Positions 1-7,833 of a stretch of DNA of 64,000 nt are shown here, one piece after another. The position numbers and the translations under genes are program-made. This DNA comes from Streptococcus uberis (GTDB lineage: Bacteria; Bacillota; Bacilli; Lactobacillales; Streptococcaceae): assembly GCF_000785785.1 (NCBI RefSeq), contig NZ_JRQN01000001.1, positions 124,001 to 188,000 on the forward strand, in the 5' to 3' direction. Position 1 is the first letter of the stretch; every line of letters begins with the position of its first letter. Below the pieces are notes generated by a model that saw only the letters and a list, made by a program, of their open reading frames with translations, was not told the origin of the DNA and did not search any database.

Positions 1-1509
1 CCAACCTTCATAGAATTCTGGTTCGTGACAGACCATTAATATTGACCCTTTGTAAGCTTGTAAAGCACGACGTAGTTCATCTTTTGCATCGACATCCAAA
101 TGATTGGTTGGTTCATCTAGAACTAAAACATTGTTTTCTCTGTTCATTAATAGACAAAATCTAACCTTTGCTTGTTCCCCACCTGATAAGACTTGAATCT
201 GACTCTCAATATGTTTAGAGGTTAAGCCACATCTTGCTAAGGCAGCCCGTACTTCAGCTTGATTTAACGCAGGGAATGCGTCCCAAACTGCTTCAAGTGG
301 GGTTTGGCGATTTCCGCCAGCAACTTCTTGTTCAAAGTAACCTAATTCAATAAAGTCACCACGTTCAACATCACCTGAAAGGGGCTGGATTAATCCTAGA
401 AGACTTTTAAGCAAGGTAGACTTACCAATACCATTTGCTCCAGTAATGGCAATTTTTTGATTACGTTCAAAGTTCAATGTCAAAGGATTTTTAGTTAATG
501 GGCGATCATAACCAATAACTAAATCACGCGCTTGAAAAATAAATCGACTTGGTGTTCTAGATTCTTTAAATTCAAAACTTGGCTTAGGTTTTTCAGCCTG
601 TAATTCAATGATATCCATTTTATCAAGTTTCTTTTGCCTTGACATAGCCATGTTTCTAGTGGCGACTCGGGCTTTGTTTCTATTAACGAAATCTTGTAAA
701 TCAGCAATTTCTTTTTGTTGACGCTCATAGGCAGCTTCTAATTGTGATTTTTTCATTTCATAAACATCTTTAAATTGATAATAATCACCTGAGTAACGAA
801 CAAGGTCTTGACTTTCCACATGATAAACAATGTTAATCACATCGTTTAAGAATGGTATATCATGAGAAATTAAAACAAAAGCATTCTCATAGTTTTGGAG
901 ATAGCGTTTCAACCAATCAATGTGTTCAGCATCCAAATAGTTGGTTGGTTCATCTAATAGTAAAATATCTGGTTTTTCTAAAAGTAACTTAGCCAATAAA
1001 ATTTTTGTTCGTTGACCACCGGATAGTTCTGTCACATCAGAATCCATGCCAAAATCCATGACACCAAGAGCGCGAGCCACTTCGTCAATTTTTGCATCAA
1101 GAATATAAAAATCGCGAGATTCAAGGCGGTCTTGAAGTTCACCAACTTCTTCCATCAAAGCATCAACATCAGCTCCCTCATCAGCCATCGTCATATAAAT
1201 ATCATTGATTCTAGCTTCAGTTTTAAAGAGTTCATCAAATGCTGTCCGTAAGACATCACGAACAGTTTGTCCTGGTTCAAGGACGGTATGTTGATCAAGG
1301 TAACCAGCTGTGACATATTTAGACCACTCAACTTTTCCCTCATCAGGAATTAAATGACCGGTTACAATACTCATAAAGGTCGATTTACCTTCACCATTAG
1401 CCCCAACTAGTCCAATATGTTCACCTTTTAATAGTCTGAAAGAGACATTTTCAAATATCGCACGGTCACCAAAACCGTGACTTAAATTTTTTACTTCTAA
1501 GATACTCAT
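1..1509 (-). CDS. ABC-F family ATP-binding protein (C-terminus beyond left edge)
   Basis: Reading the minus strand from ATG 1509 gives about 503 residues with no stop before the window edge, so the C-terminus is missing. Two ATPase cassettes lie in one chain without membrane segments: Walker A GANGEGKS near residue 36 with signature LSGGQRTKI, and Walker A GANGIGKS with signature LSGGEQAKV in the second half. Both have LLLDEPTN/LVLDEPTN Walker B motifs followed by the L-D typical of ABC-F proteins, and a charged linker lies between them. ABC-F proteins act on the ribosome as translation factors or antibiotic-protection factors. Overall organisation suggests the YkpA/YbiT housekeeping type of about 540 residues, not a known resistance factor, but I cannot settle that. 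The gene has a strong promoter and an unusual 5' hairpin (1588-1607). Confidence 0.9.
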   Translation of the reverse strand, partial: MSILEVKNLSHGFGDRAIFENVSFRLLKGEHIGLVGANGEGKSTFMSIVTGHLIPDEGKVEWSKYVTAGYLDQHTVLEPGQTVRDVLRTAFDELFKTEARINDIYMTMADEGADVDALMEEVGELQDRLESRDFYILDAKIDEVARALGVMDFGMDSDVTELSGGQRTKILLAKLLLEKPDILLLDEPTNYLDAEHIDWLKRYLQNYENAFVLISHDIPFLNDVINIVYHVESQDLVRYSGDYYQFKDVYEMKKSQLEAAYERQQKEIADLQDFVNRNKARVATRNMAMSRQKKLDKMDIIELQAEKPKPSFEFKESRTPSRFIFQARDLVIGYDRPLTKNPLTLNFERNQKIAITGANGIGKSTLLKSLLGLIQPLSGDVERGDFIELGYFEQEVAGGNRQTPLEAVWDAFPALNQAEVRAALARCGLTSKHIESQIQVLSGGEQAKVRFCLLMNRENNVLVLDEPTNHLDVDAKDELRRALQAYKGSILMVCHEPEFYEGW

Positions 1510-1587
1510 ACATTCGTCAACCCTGATTAGATCAAAGTTCTTTCCTTTCACAAATCGCAGAGCTATAAACTTTCGCCCTAACTCATC

Positions 1588-1607
1588 AAAAAAGCCGTTT
1601 CTACGGC
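1588..1607 (-). promoter_or_regulatory. 5'-terminal hairpin with U-run in the ABC-F leader
   Basis: Seen on the minus strand: a perfect 5-bp stem GCCGT/ACGGC (arms 1603-1607 and 1594-1598) with a four-base loop, followed at once by six T (1588-1593). The predicted transcription start is only about 8 bases upstream of the stem. It looks like a small intrinsic terminator placed at the head of the ABC-F message. It could be an attenuator or a 5' stabilising stem; the stem is short. Confidence 0.4.
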
Positions 1608-1621
1608 AATTACATATAGTC

Positions 1622-1650
1622 ATTATGGCAAATTAGCAGAGCTTTGTCAA
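1622..1650 (-). promoter_or_regulatory. Promoter of the ABC-F gene
   Basis: Minus-strand -35 TTGACA (1645-1650), 17-base spacer, -10 CATAAT (1622-1627). The start of transcription is expected near 1615, leaving a leader of about 105 bases before ATG 1509. Confidence 0.7.
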
Positions 1651-1714
1651 TCTATGAACTTAAGTCAAATGATGATCAGTTAAGTGTTGCTTAGCGTCAT
1701 TTTTTAGGATAAAA

Positions 1715-1720
1715 TATAAT
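1715..1720 (+). promoter_or_regulatory. -10 box of the MocR-like gene
   Basis: A perfect TATAAT lies 23 bases before ATG 1743. The region 17-18 bases upstream (TTAGCG) is a poor -35, as is common for genes needing an activator or self-regulation. Confidence 0.5.
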
Positions 1721-1742
1721 CAAATCTGTATGGGGACAAATA

Positions 1743-2990
1743 ATGACAAGTATCTACCAAAAAATTGTAACTGACATAACACAAGCTATTACTAACAATT
1801 GTTATGTGGAAGGCAATAAATTACCTTCTATTAGACAAATTAGTAAGGACTACAACTGTAGTAAAGACACTGTTCAAAGAGCACTCTTAGAATTAAAATA
1901 TGCTAACCTGATCTACCCTGTTTCTAAGAGTGGCTATTATGTTTTAGGTAAGATTAAGGATAAGACATCTCAAACAAATAAAAGTATTGAGGACGTTAAC
2001 CACGAAGCCTTTGAAGATTTTAAACAGTGTCTTACGCAAGCTATAGAGCGTCAGGAAAACCAATTGTTTAGTTACTATCATAAAGAAGAGGGGTTAGATG
2101 AACTCATCCAAGCACTTTCGCTATATTTGTCAAATAATCAAGTTTATTCGTCGCTCAAAAATATTATGGTCACTTCTGGAAGTCAGCAAGCCTTATACAT
2201 TTTAAGCCAAATGCCTTTTCCAAATGGTAACCATTCTATCTTAATTGAGAAACCGACTTACGCACGAATGGAGCACTTGTTACAAATCTTAGCTATTCCT
2301 TATCACAGTATTGAAAGAAACTTCTCAGGCTTTGATTTAAAAGCATTAGAGACCATCTTTAAGACTGGTGAAATTAAATTTTTTTATACCATTTCTCGTT
2401 TCTCAAATCCCATGGGCTTGTCCTATTCTAAAGAAGAAAAAGAAAAGATTGTTGACTTAGCTAATCGTTATAATGTCTATATTATTGAAGATGATTACCT
2501 TGGAGATTTTGCTAAAGGCAATGATGCGCCTATTCATTATTATGACACTAATAATCGAGTTATCTACCTCAAATCTTTCTCGATGACTGTTTTTCCATCA
2601 TTACGAATTGCTGCGCTTGCACTACCTTTGGAACTCCAGACTGATTTTATTCGCCATAAGGCTTTGATTGATTTGGACACCAATTTGATTATGCAAAAAG
2701 CTTTAGCGCTCTATTTATCTAACGGAATGTTTACTAAAAATGTCAAAAATCAAATTCATTATTTCTCTTCGAATAGAAGTTACCTCGAAGCTATTTTAGA
2801 AGGTAACCCCATTAGTAATGATTATCGAATTAGCCCGACAGACTTAATTATTCAATTACCTAAAAAGACAATAATTCCCAATTCAGTAAAAAAAGCCTCT
2901 AATCACTTAATCAATGAAAAGAAAGCTTATTATATTACGTTTAAATTAAGTAAGACCTTACCTTTAGTCTTAAAAAATTGGCTAAAATAA
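1743..2990 (+). CDS. MocR-type GntR/aminotransferase-fold regulator lacking the PLP lysine
   Basis: 415 residues. Residues 1-70 form a GntR winged helix (KLPSIRQISKDYNCSKDTVQRAL). Residues from about 90 on form a fold-type-I aminotransferase domain, with GSQQALYIL, SNPMG and IIEDDY motifs. MocR proteins use PLP bound to a lysine in an SFSK or TLSK motif as effector; here the same place reads SFSMTVFPSLR, so the Schiff-base lysine is methionine (ATG codon near 2582). The C-terminus is also short for the family (usual length about 450-480). It ends inside a terminator hairpin shared with the convergent ATP-cone gene. Start ATG follows a GGGGA ribosome site. It is divergent from the ABC-F gene, which it might regulate; the target is unknown. 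Confidence 0.88.
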   Translation: MTSIYQKIVTDITQAITNNCYVEGNKLPSIRQISKDYNCSKDTVQRALLELKYANLIYPVSKSGYYVLGKIKDKTSQTNKSIEDVNHEAFEDFKQCLTQAIERQENQLFSYYHKEEGLDELIQALSLYLSNNQVYSSLKNIMVTSGSQQALYILSQMPFPNGNHSILIEKPTYARMEHLLQILAIPYHSIERNFSGFDLKALETIFKTGEIKFFYTISRFSNPMGLSYSKEEKEKIVDLANRYNVYIIEDDYLGDFAKGNDAPIHYYDTNNRVIYLKSFSMTVFPSLRIAALALPLELQTDFIRHKALIDLDTNLIMQKALALYLSNGMFTKNVKNQIHYFSSNRSYLEAILEGNPISNDYRISPTDLIIQLPKKTIIPNSVKKASNHLINEKKAYYITFKLSKTLPLVLKNWLK

Positions 2991-3017
2991 AAGAAAGCTT
3001 CTGCTTTCTTTTATTTT
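2984..3017. terminator. Bidirectional terminator overlapping two stop codons
   Basis: A perfect 15-bp inverted repeat (2984-2998 and 3003-3017) with loop TTCT. It ends in T-rich arms on both strands. The MocR-like stop (2988-2990) and the ATP-cone stop (3011-3013) both lie inside the stem. Confidence 0.85.
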
Positions 3018-3349
3018 GTTTGCTCAAACCTTAAATGAACAATAACGCTATCACCATAGCCGTTACGTTCAAGATCTCTTTGAAGACGATATGAAATATA
3101 ATGTTCGGCCACATTAATAAACCCAGCATCCATTAATCTATTTTCGACCAAGGACTGAATCATATTAATTGTTGGCCTTTCAACTTGTGCTTCTTCTAAA
3201 TCTAGGACAACTTTTTTAGTAACTTTGGCTAAATTTTGACGCAAGTTTCATCAATGACATAAACTGTTTGAGCAGCTTTAATGATTGCTTGATAAATTTT
3301 TTCGGGGTTAAATTCTGCAACTTGTCCATCACGTTTAATTATTTGCATT
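3011..3349 (-). pseudogene. Stand-alone ATP-cone domain protein, frameshifted
   Basis: From ATG 3349 (AGAGG ribosome site upstream) the chain starts MQIIKRDGQVAEFNPEKIYQ, the hallmark ATP-cone start (I-K-R-D-G, then F-N-P-E-K-I). It is open to ..VYVIDET and then breaks near 3241. The neighbouring frame continues from LRQNLAKVTKK through TINMIQSLVENRLMDAGF to YISYRLQRDLERNG, which completes the cone. Restoring one base gives about 112 residues. ATP-cones normally sit at the N-terminus of ribonucleotide reductases or in NrdR after a zinc ribbon; here there is neither. It probably senses ATP/dATP; the partner is unknown. The break may be a sequencing error. Confidence 0.7.
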
Positions 3350-3386
3350 GATTCGCCTCTTTTCATCTTGTTTTCAACTTACTTAC

Positions 3387-3415
3387 ATTATGCAAATCTT
3401 TTGCTTATTTGTCAA
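3387..3415 (-). promoter_or_regulatory. Promoter of the ATP-cone gene
   Basis: Minus-strand TTGACA (3410-3415), 17-base spacer, CATAAT (3387-3392), about 35 bases before ATG 3349. Confidence 0.7.
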
Positions 3416-3467
3416 GTTCTTGTTTTCACGTAAGACTGTTGTGGTCGCTTTTACGCGTTTGAAAAGA

Positions 3468-4398
3468 TTAATAATCTGGTCTCAAAACACCTTTCGTCAC
3501 ATATTCTTTAGGGGCATTATTTAGAACAAGTCCAATAATTTTATCGGCTTCTTCTCTGATACAGGCAACTAATGGCAATCTTAGCGGCCCAACATCGAAT
3601 CCTTGGTAATTTAAAACAGCTTTTACTGGGGCAGGACTGGCTACAGAAAACAAGGCGTTTACTTTTGGAAGAAAAACTGTCTTTGAATTTTAGTAGCTTC
3701 TTTAATATTGCCTGCTTCAATCGCCTGAAACATATCAAAGAGGTCATCACCATTGGTATGTGTAGCAACACTGATTAAACCATTTGCACCTAAGTTCATA
3801 GCGTGGAAAGCTTGTCCGTCCTCGCCAGTATAAACTAAGAATTCTTCTGATTTATTCTCAATAATATAAGCTAAATGATCCAGATTGGTACAGTCTTTAA
3901 CACCAATAATATTTGGATGCTTAGCCAATTTCAACAAAGTATCGAGATGGAGCTCAACTACTACGCGGCCAGGAATATTGTAAATGACAATTGGCAGATT
4001 ACTAGCATCAGCAATCGCTTTAAAATGCTGATATAGGCCTTCTTGGGACGGTTTATTATAATAAGGAACAATTACCAATCTAGCAGCAAAACCACCAAAA
4101 GCATCAACTTCTTTAGCAAAATCGACTGAGTCTCTCGTATCATTTGTACCGATACCAGCAATAAGTGGGACTCTACCTTTTACAATCTTTTGCACAGCAG
4201 AGAATAATTCAAGCTCCTCTTGATGGGTAAGAGTCGGACTTTCAGCTGTTGTCCCAGCTAAAAGAATTGCATCAGTATGATGATCCAATAGATAGTCGAT
4301 TAGTTTTGGTAAAGCTTCAAAATTAATCGACTATCTACATGAAAAGGTGTGACTAGCGCTGTAATTATTTTACAGTTTTTTAAGTGAGAATAAGACAT
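3468..4398 (-). pseudogene. dapA: 4-hydroxy-tetrahydrodipicolinate synthase, two frameshifts
   Basis: Condenses pyruvate with aspartate semialdehyde, the first committed step towards diaminopimelate and lysine. Start ATG 4398 follows GAAGGTG, and the chain begins with ITALVTPF. The frame breaks near 4330 (before [12 protein letters not shown]) and again at a T5 run near 3666 (between KIQRQF and [14 protein letters not shown]). One base restored at each place gives about 310 residues, the normal length. Conserved pieces are [11 protein letters not shown], the tyrosine segment IVIYNIPGR and the Schiff-base lysine in GVKDCTN. It lies 37 bases behind asd in the same direction, so the two probably share a transcript. 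Two independent deletions in an otherwise intact gene suggest sequence error, but true loss cannot be excluded. Confidence 0.85.
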
Positions 4399-4435
4399 TA
4401 GGCACCTTCTATCTATTTTCTACCTCAGTGGGATT

Positions 4436-5512
4436 TTATAGGAGATCAAACATTAATTCTTTACTTGCCTTAACGAGGCCACGCTCATGTAAGGTTTCAG
4501 CGATTTGCACGGAATTCCAAGCAGCACCTTTTAAAAGATTATCAGATACTACCCACATATGAATACCATTTTCAATATCTAAATCTTTTCTGATACGACC
4601 AACAAAAGTATCTTTTGACCCTACAGCATTAATAGCTTGTGGGTAGACTTGATTAGCCAAATCATCTTCAAGGACAGCACCAGGGAAATTAGCAATCGCT
4701 GACTTAACCTCTTCAATTGGAGCAATCTCTTTTGTTTCAATGTATACAGATTCGGAATGAGCTGATAGAACTGGAATGCGAACACATGTCGCTGACACTT
4801 TAATAGTATCATCAGACATAATCTTTTTAGTCTCATTAGTCATTTTCATTTCTTCATAAGTATAATCATTATCAGTGAAAACATCAATTTGAGGTATAGC
4901 GTTGAAAGCAATCGGAAAATGTTTCTTATCTCCTGAACAAGGTAAGATTGATGCAGTCGTATCCTTCGGATTAACCCCATCATTAATCACTTGACTAAAT
5001 TGATTAAGGGTTTCATTGATAGCAGTTTGTCCAGCACCAGAAACAGCCTGGTAAGTGGAAACAATGATTCGTTCCAAGCCCCATTTTTGACGAATCGGTT
5101 CTAATGCAACCATCATTTGAATCGTTGAACAATTAGGACATGCAATAATACCATTATGTTGGTCCATTGATTGCGGATTAACTTCCGGAACTACAAGGGG
5201 AACATATGGGTGTTGTCTAAAGTGTGACGTATTGTCAACAACCACAGCCCCAGCTTTTACAGCATAGGGTGCAAATTTGGCAGAAGTTGATCCTCCCGCT
5301 GAAAACAAAGCAATATCAACGCCTTCAAATGCATCTTCAGTGGTTTCTTCTATAGTAATTTGTTCATTTTTAAATTGTAATGTCTTTCCAGCAGAACGTG
5401 CTGATGCAAGTAACCTAACTTTTTCGATTGGTAAGCTAGACTCTTCCAACATATTAATCATTTGCGTTCCAACGGCTCCTGTTGCCCCTACTATTGCTAC
5501 TGTATAACCCAT
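4436..5512 (-). CDS. asd: Aspartate-semialdehyde dehydrogenase
   Basis: 358 residues, intact. Reduces aspartyl phosphate to aspartate semialdehyde with NADPH, feeding threonine/methionine and diaminopimelate synthesis. The N-terminus shows the Rossmann motif [11 protein letters not shown] (residues 5-15). The catalytic cysteine is C128 in [11 protein letters not shown], and an SGAGQ loop follows. Length is normal for the Gram-positive family. Its own promoter lies at 5577-5605, immediately after the terminator of the asd small RNA. It is followed by dapA. Confidence 0.97.
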   Translation of the reverse strand: MGYTVAIVGATGAVGTQMINMLEESSLPIEKVRLLASARSAGKTLQFKNEQITIEETTEDAFEGVDIALFSAGGSTSAKFAPYAVKAGAVVVDNTSHFRQHPYVPLVVPEVNPQSMDQHNGIIACPNCSTIQMMVALEPIRQKWGLERIIVSTYQAVSGAGQTAINETLNQFSQVINDGVNPKDTTASILPCSGDKKHFPIAFNAIPQIDVFTDNDYTYEEMKMTNETKKIMSDDTIKVSATCVRIPVLSAHSESVYIETKEIAPIEEVKSAIANFPGAVLEDDLANQVYPQAINAVGSKDTFVGRIRKDLDIENGIHMWVVSDNLLKGAAWNSVQIAETLHERGLVKASKELMFDLL

Positions 5513-5576
5513 CTAAATACCTCACTAAAACTATTGTTTATTATATTTCTAATTTTCAAAAAATTTATTTTTTATT

Positions 5577-5605
5577 ATTATAGCGTAAAAATCGTCACTT
5601 GAAAA
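5577..5605 (-). promoter_or_regulatory. asd promoter
   Basis: Minus-strand TTTTCA (5600-5605), 17-base spacer, perfect TATAAT (5577-5582). It lies between the asd RNA terminator and the asd start, so asd need not be co-transcribed with the RNA. Confidence 0.6.
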
Positions 5606-5606
5606 G

Positions 5607-5637
5607 GCAAAAAAACCTCTGTCAAGAGACAGAGGTT
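5607..5637 (-). terminator. Terminator of the asd RNA
   Basis: 10-bp perfect stem AACCTCTGTC/GACAGAGGTT (5614-5637) with a four-base loop; minus-strand T-run at 5609-5615. Confidence 0.85.
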
Positions 5638-5751
5638 AGGGGCATTCAAAGAATGTGCTAAAAAGGTTCACACAATTTAACAAAGTCGGCTCCTGCCTTA
5701 ATGACCTCCCCTGCGCAATAGTGGTTAAAAACCACAATCGACTCATCGCAT
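5607..5751 (-). ncRNA. asd RNA motif (small structured RNA)
   Basis: A gene-free minus-strand stretch just upstream of asd in the same direction. It has its own promoter (TTGTAA, 17 bases, TATCAT at 5758-5763), several short inverted repeats (for example GTGGTT/AACCAC near 5721-5734), and a strong terminator at its 3' end (5607-5637). The lactic-acid-bacterial asd RNA family is defined by this location and was seen in S. pyogenes as an RNA of about 170 nt. It lacks the conserved L-box elements, so I do not call it a lysine riboswitch. Boundaries are approximate; the assignment rests on position, size and terminator, not on a covariance search. Confidence 0.65.
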
Positions 5752-5780
5752 ATTCCTATGATATCAAAAAGAAGTCATTA

Positions 5781-7367
5781 TTACAAGAGCGGTGCAATTG
5801 TTTTTACTAATAAGCCAACAAGTTTTTGATGAAATGGACGGTTATTGACCATTTCAGGTGTAACAAACTTAGATTGTGACTGAGCATCTAGGAAATCGTT
5901 AACGATTTCAGAAATGATTGATACACGATACAAATAAGTTGCACATTCAAAATGATGGTATAAACTACGGTAATCAAGATTGATCGAACCTACTACCGCT
6001 TTTATGCCGTCGCTTACAAAAATTTTAGAATGAATAAAGCCTGGTTCATACTCATAAATCGTAACACCTGATGACATCAATGCTTTATAATAAGTTTTAG
6101 CTAGCGCATAAGGAACTTTTTTATCTGGTATTCCTGGCATAATAATCCTGACATCAACACCACGCTCAGCGGCAAATCTCAGAGCATGCTCCATCTCACT
6201 GTCCAAAATAAGATAAGGTGTCATAATATAAACATATTCTCGAGCGTGATTTAAAATATCAATATATACATTTTCACCAATTTTATCAGTATCCAATGGC
6301 GAATCAGCATAAGGTATGACAAATCCATCTGAAGGAATTGGTGTTAGGTGTTTCGACAAATAAGGCTCCACAATAATATCTTCTTCTGTGATGGACCACA
6401 TTTGAAGAAATAGGACCAGAAAACTGTCTACTGCTTTTCCTTCAATCATTAAACCAGCATCTTTCCAATGTCCAAATCGGTCAATTTCATTAATGTATTC
6501 ATCGGCAAGATTAATTCCTCCGGTAAAGGCAATATCACCATCAATGACAACAATTTTGCGGTGATCACGATAATTATAATGAGTTGAAATAATTGGTGAA
6601 ATAGGAAGAAAAGCTTTTGCTTTAATCCCCAATCGGGTCAATCTTTTTGAGTAGTCTAACGAAAGCGTCGAAAGTTCAGTCATGCCATCATACATGACTC
6701 TGACCTCAACTCCTTCTTTTACTTTTTTTTCAATAATTGTAAGAATTTCACCCCACATAAGTCCTTCAGCAATAATGAAAAATTCCATAAAGATGTACTT
6801 TTTAGCTTTAAGAAGTTCTTCTTTTAGGGTTTCAAAAAAATCTTCACCACTAGGAAAATAAGATGTTTTTGTTCCATCATAAACAGGAAAACTTCCGCTG
6901 GTTCTCTGTAAATATTGAACCAAATGATAAGTAGTCGAGGTGTTATCTTTTAATATCTCTATTATTTCATGATCATTCTTCATGAAATGACTACTTTCTT
7001 CAACCAACACACTAATGCGATTTTTTAAACCTCGGTATCCCCAATCAAGCTTTGTATAAACTAGTAACAAAGAACCAAATAAAGGGGTAACCATAATCAA
7101 TATCAACCAAGTAACACGGGAAATAACATCCATCTCACTGTTTACAAGATATAAAACAATCATCATTGAAAAAATAGTCTCAATAATTGTCAACCAATAA
7201 CGGTATTGTTCCATCCAGGCAAAGGATAGGAATAAAAAGAGTAATTGGATAATGATTAAGAGTGCAATGACTGTAACTCGGCTGAATATTCCCCTGAGAA
7301 ATCCTAATTTACTCTTATGGAGTAAGTGTTTCACTTTAATTTTATTACTTATTGCTTTATCCTCCAT
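5781..7367 (-). CDS. cls: Cardiolipin synthase
   Basis: Makes cardiolipin from two phosphatidylglycerols at the membrane. About 528 residues. Two or three hydrophobic segments lie at the N-terminus (RVTVIALLIIIQLLFLFL onwards). Two phospholipase-D HKD motifs follow: HYNYRDHRKIVVIDG and FIHSKIFVSDG, each followed by GGINL or GSINLDYRS. The frame is open to a GTG at 7382, but a TATAAT at 7387-7392 puts the transcription start near 7380, so I prefer ATG 7367; neither has a clear ribosome site. The asd RNA promoter lies in its last codons. Confidence 0.95.
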   Translation of the reverse strand: MEDKAISNKIKVKHLLHKSKLGFLRGIFSRVTVIALLIIIQLLFLFLSFAWMEQYRYWLTIIETIFSMMIVLYLVNSEMDVISRVTWLILIMVTPLFGSLLLVYTKLDWGYRGLKNRISVLVEESSHFMKNDHEIIEILKDNTSTTYHLVQYLQRTSGSFPVYDGTKTSYFPSGEDFFETLKEELLKAKKYIFMEFFIIAEGLMWGEILTIIEKKVKEGVEVRVMYDGMTELSTLSLDYSKRLTRLGIKAKAFLPISPIISTHYNYRDHRKIVVIDGDIAFTGGINLADEYINEIDRFGHWKDAGLMIEGKAVDSFLVLFLQMWSITEEDIIVEPYLSKHLTPIPSDGFVIPYADSPLDTDKIGENVYIDILNHAREYVYIMTPYLILDSEMEHALRFAAERGVDVRIIMPGIPDKKVPYALAKTYYKALMSSGVTIYEYEPGFIHSKIFVSDGIKAVVGSINLDYRSLYHHFECATYLYRVSIISEIVNDFLDAQSQSKFVTPEMVNNRPFHQKLVGLLVKTIAPLL

Positions 7368-7421
7368 AAAGTGTAATATCACAGTTATTATACCATATTT
7401 AATGAAAAGTCTGAGTAAGAT

Positions 7422-7712
7422 TTATTCACGTTCTTGGACTATAATTTGAACAACCTCTCCAACTGTTTTATTGATAGTTTTTTGTATGTCTTTACGAATT
7501 CCAATAATATAAACGATGTCATTGGTATTATCTCTTATCCCCATATTAACAATCGATCCATCATAATCCATACCATCGAATGCAACATGAACTTTCACCC
7601 GTCCTTTGTTAAATTCCTTTCTAATATCAAAAGTAAAAATTGTATAAGCGCCCCCTTTTTCAGTAACGGCATAAATTGTTGATTGGTAAGTATATAGTAT
7701 TTTTGGCTTTAA
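7422..7712 (-). CDS. DUF1905 family protein without a recognisable start codon
   Basis: The minus strand between 7422 and about 7712 encodes a DUF1905-type chain: GGAYTIFTFDIRKEF, GRVKVHVAFDGMDYDGSIVNMG, IVYIIGIRKDIQKTI, then GEVVQIIVQERE and a stop. This matches the small beta-barrel family (about 95 residues) whose members run GGAYVEFPYDVR..GKGRVKVHATFDG. No ATG, GTG or TTG lies in frame at the expected N-terminus; the codon at the right distance from an AGAGGA ribosome site is TTA (7710-7712), and an upstream in-frame stop closes the frame. Either a substitution removed a TTG start, or one base is missing in the A5 run near 7701 and the chain starts at an upstream GTG. Function unknown. 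Confidence 0.65.
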   Translation of the reverse strand, partial: LKPKILYTYQSTIYAVTEKGGAYTIFTFDIRKEFNKGRVKVHVAFDGMDYDGSIVNMGIRDNTNDIVYIIGIRKDIQKTINKTVGEVVQIIVQERE

Positions 7713-7764
7713 TTGCTTCCTCTTTCACTAATTATTTTAACTACCTAATAGCATATGACATGAA

Positions 7765-7797
7765 CAAAAGAGTCTGGAACAAGTGTTCTCAGACTCT
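7765..7797 (-). terminator. fhs terminator
   Basis: Inverted repeat AGAGTCTG/CAGACTCT (7769-7776, 7790-7797) enclosing a GAACA/TGTTC stem, followed on the minus strand by four T. Confidence 0.7.
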
Positions 7798-7833
7798 CTT
7801 GTTATATAGATTTTTGTCCTCCACTCTTTTACA

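Noticed and set aside
3468..4398. dapA as a true pseudogene
   Set aside because: Both breaks are single-base deletions in an otherwise perfectly conserved gene, as in many unrelated genes in the window.
5607..5780. Lysine riboswitch (L-box) upstream of asd
   Set aside because: The conserved L-box blocks are absent, the element has its own promoter and terminator, and asd has a separate promoter. The asd RNA family is the better fit.
7434..7682. Plus-strand ORF of 82 residues
   Set aside because: It lies opposite the DUF1905 coding frame, has no ribosome site and no family resemblance.
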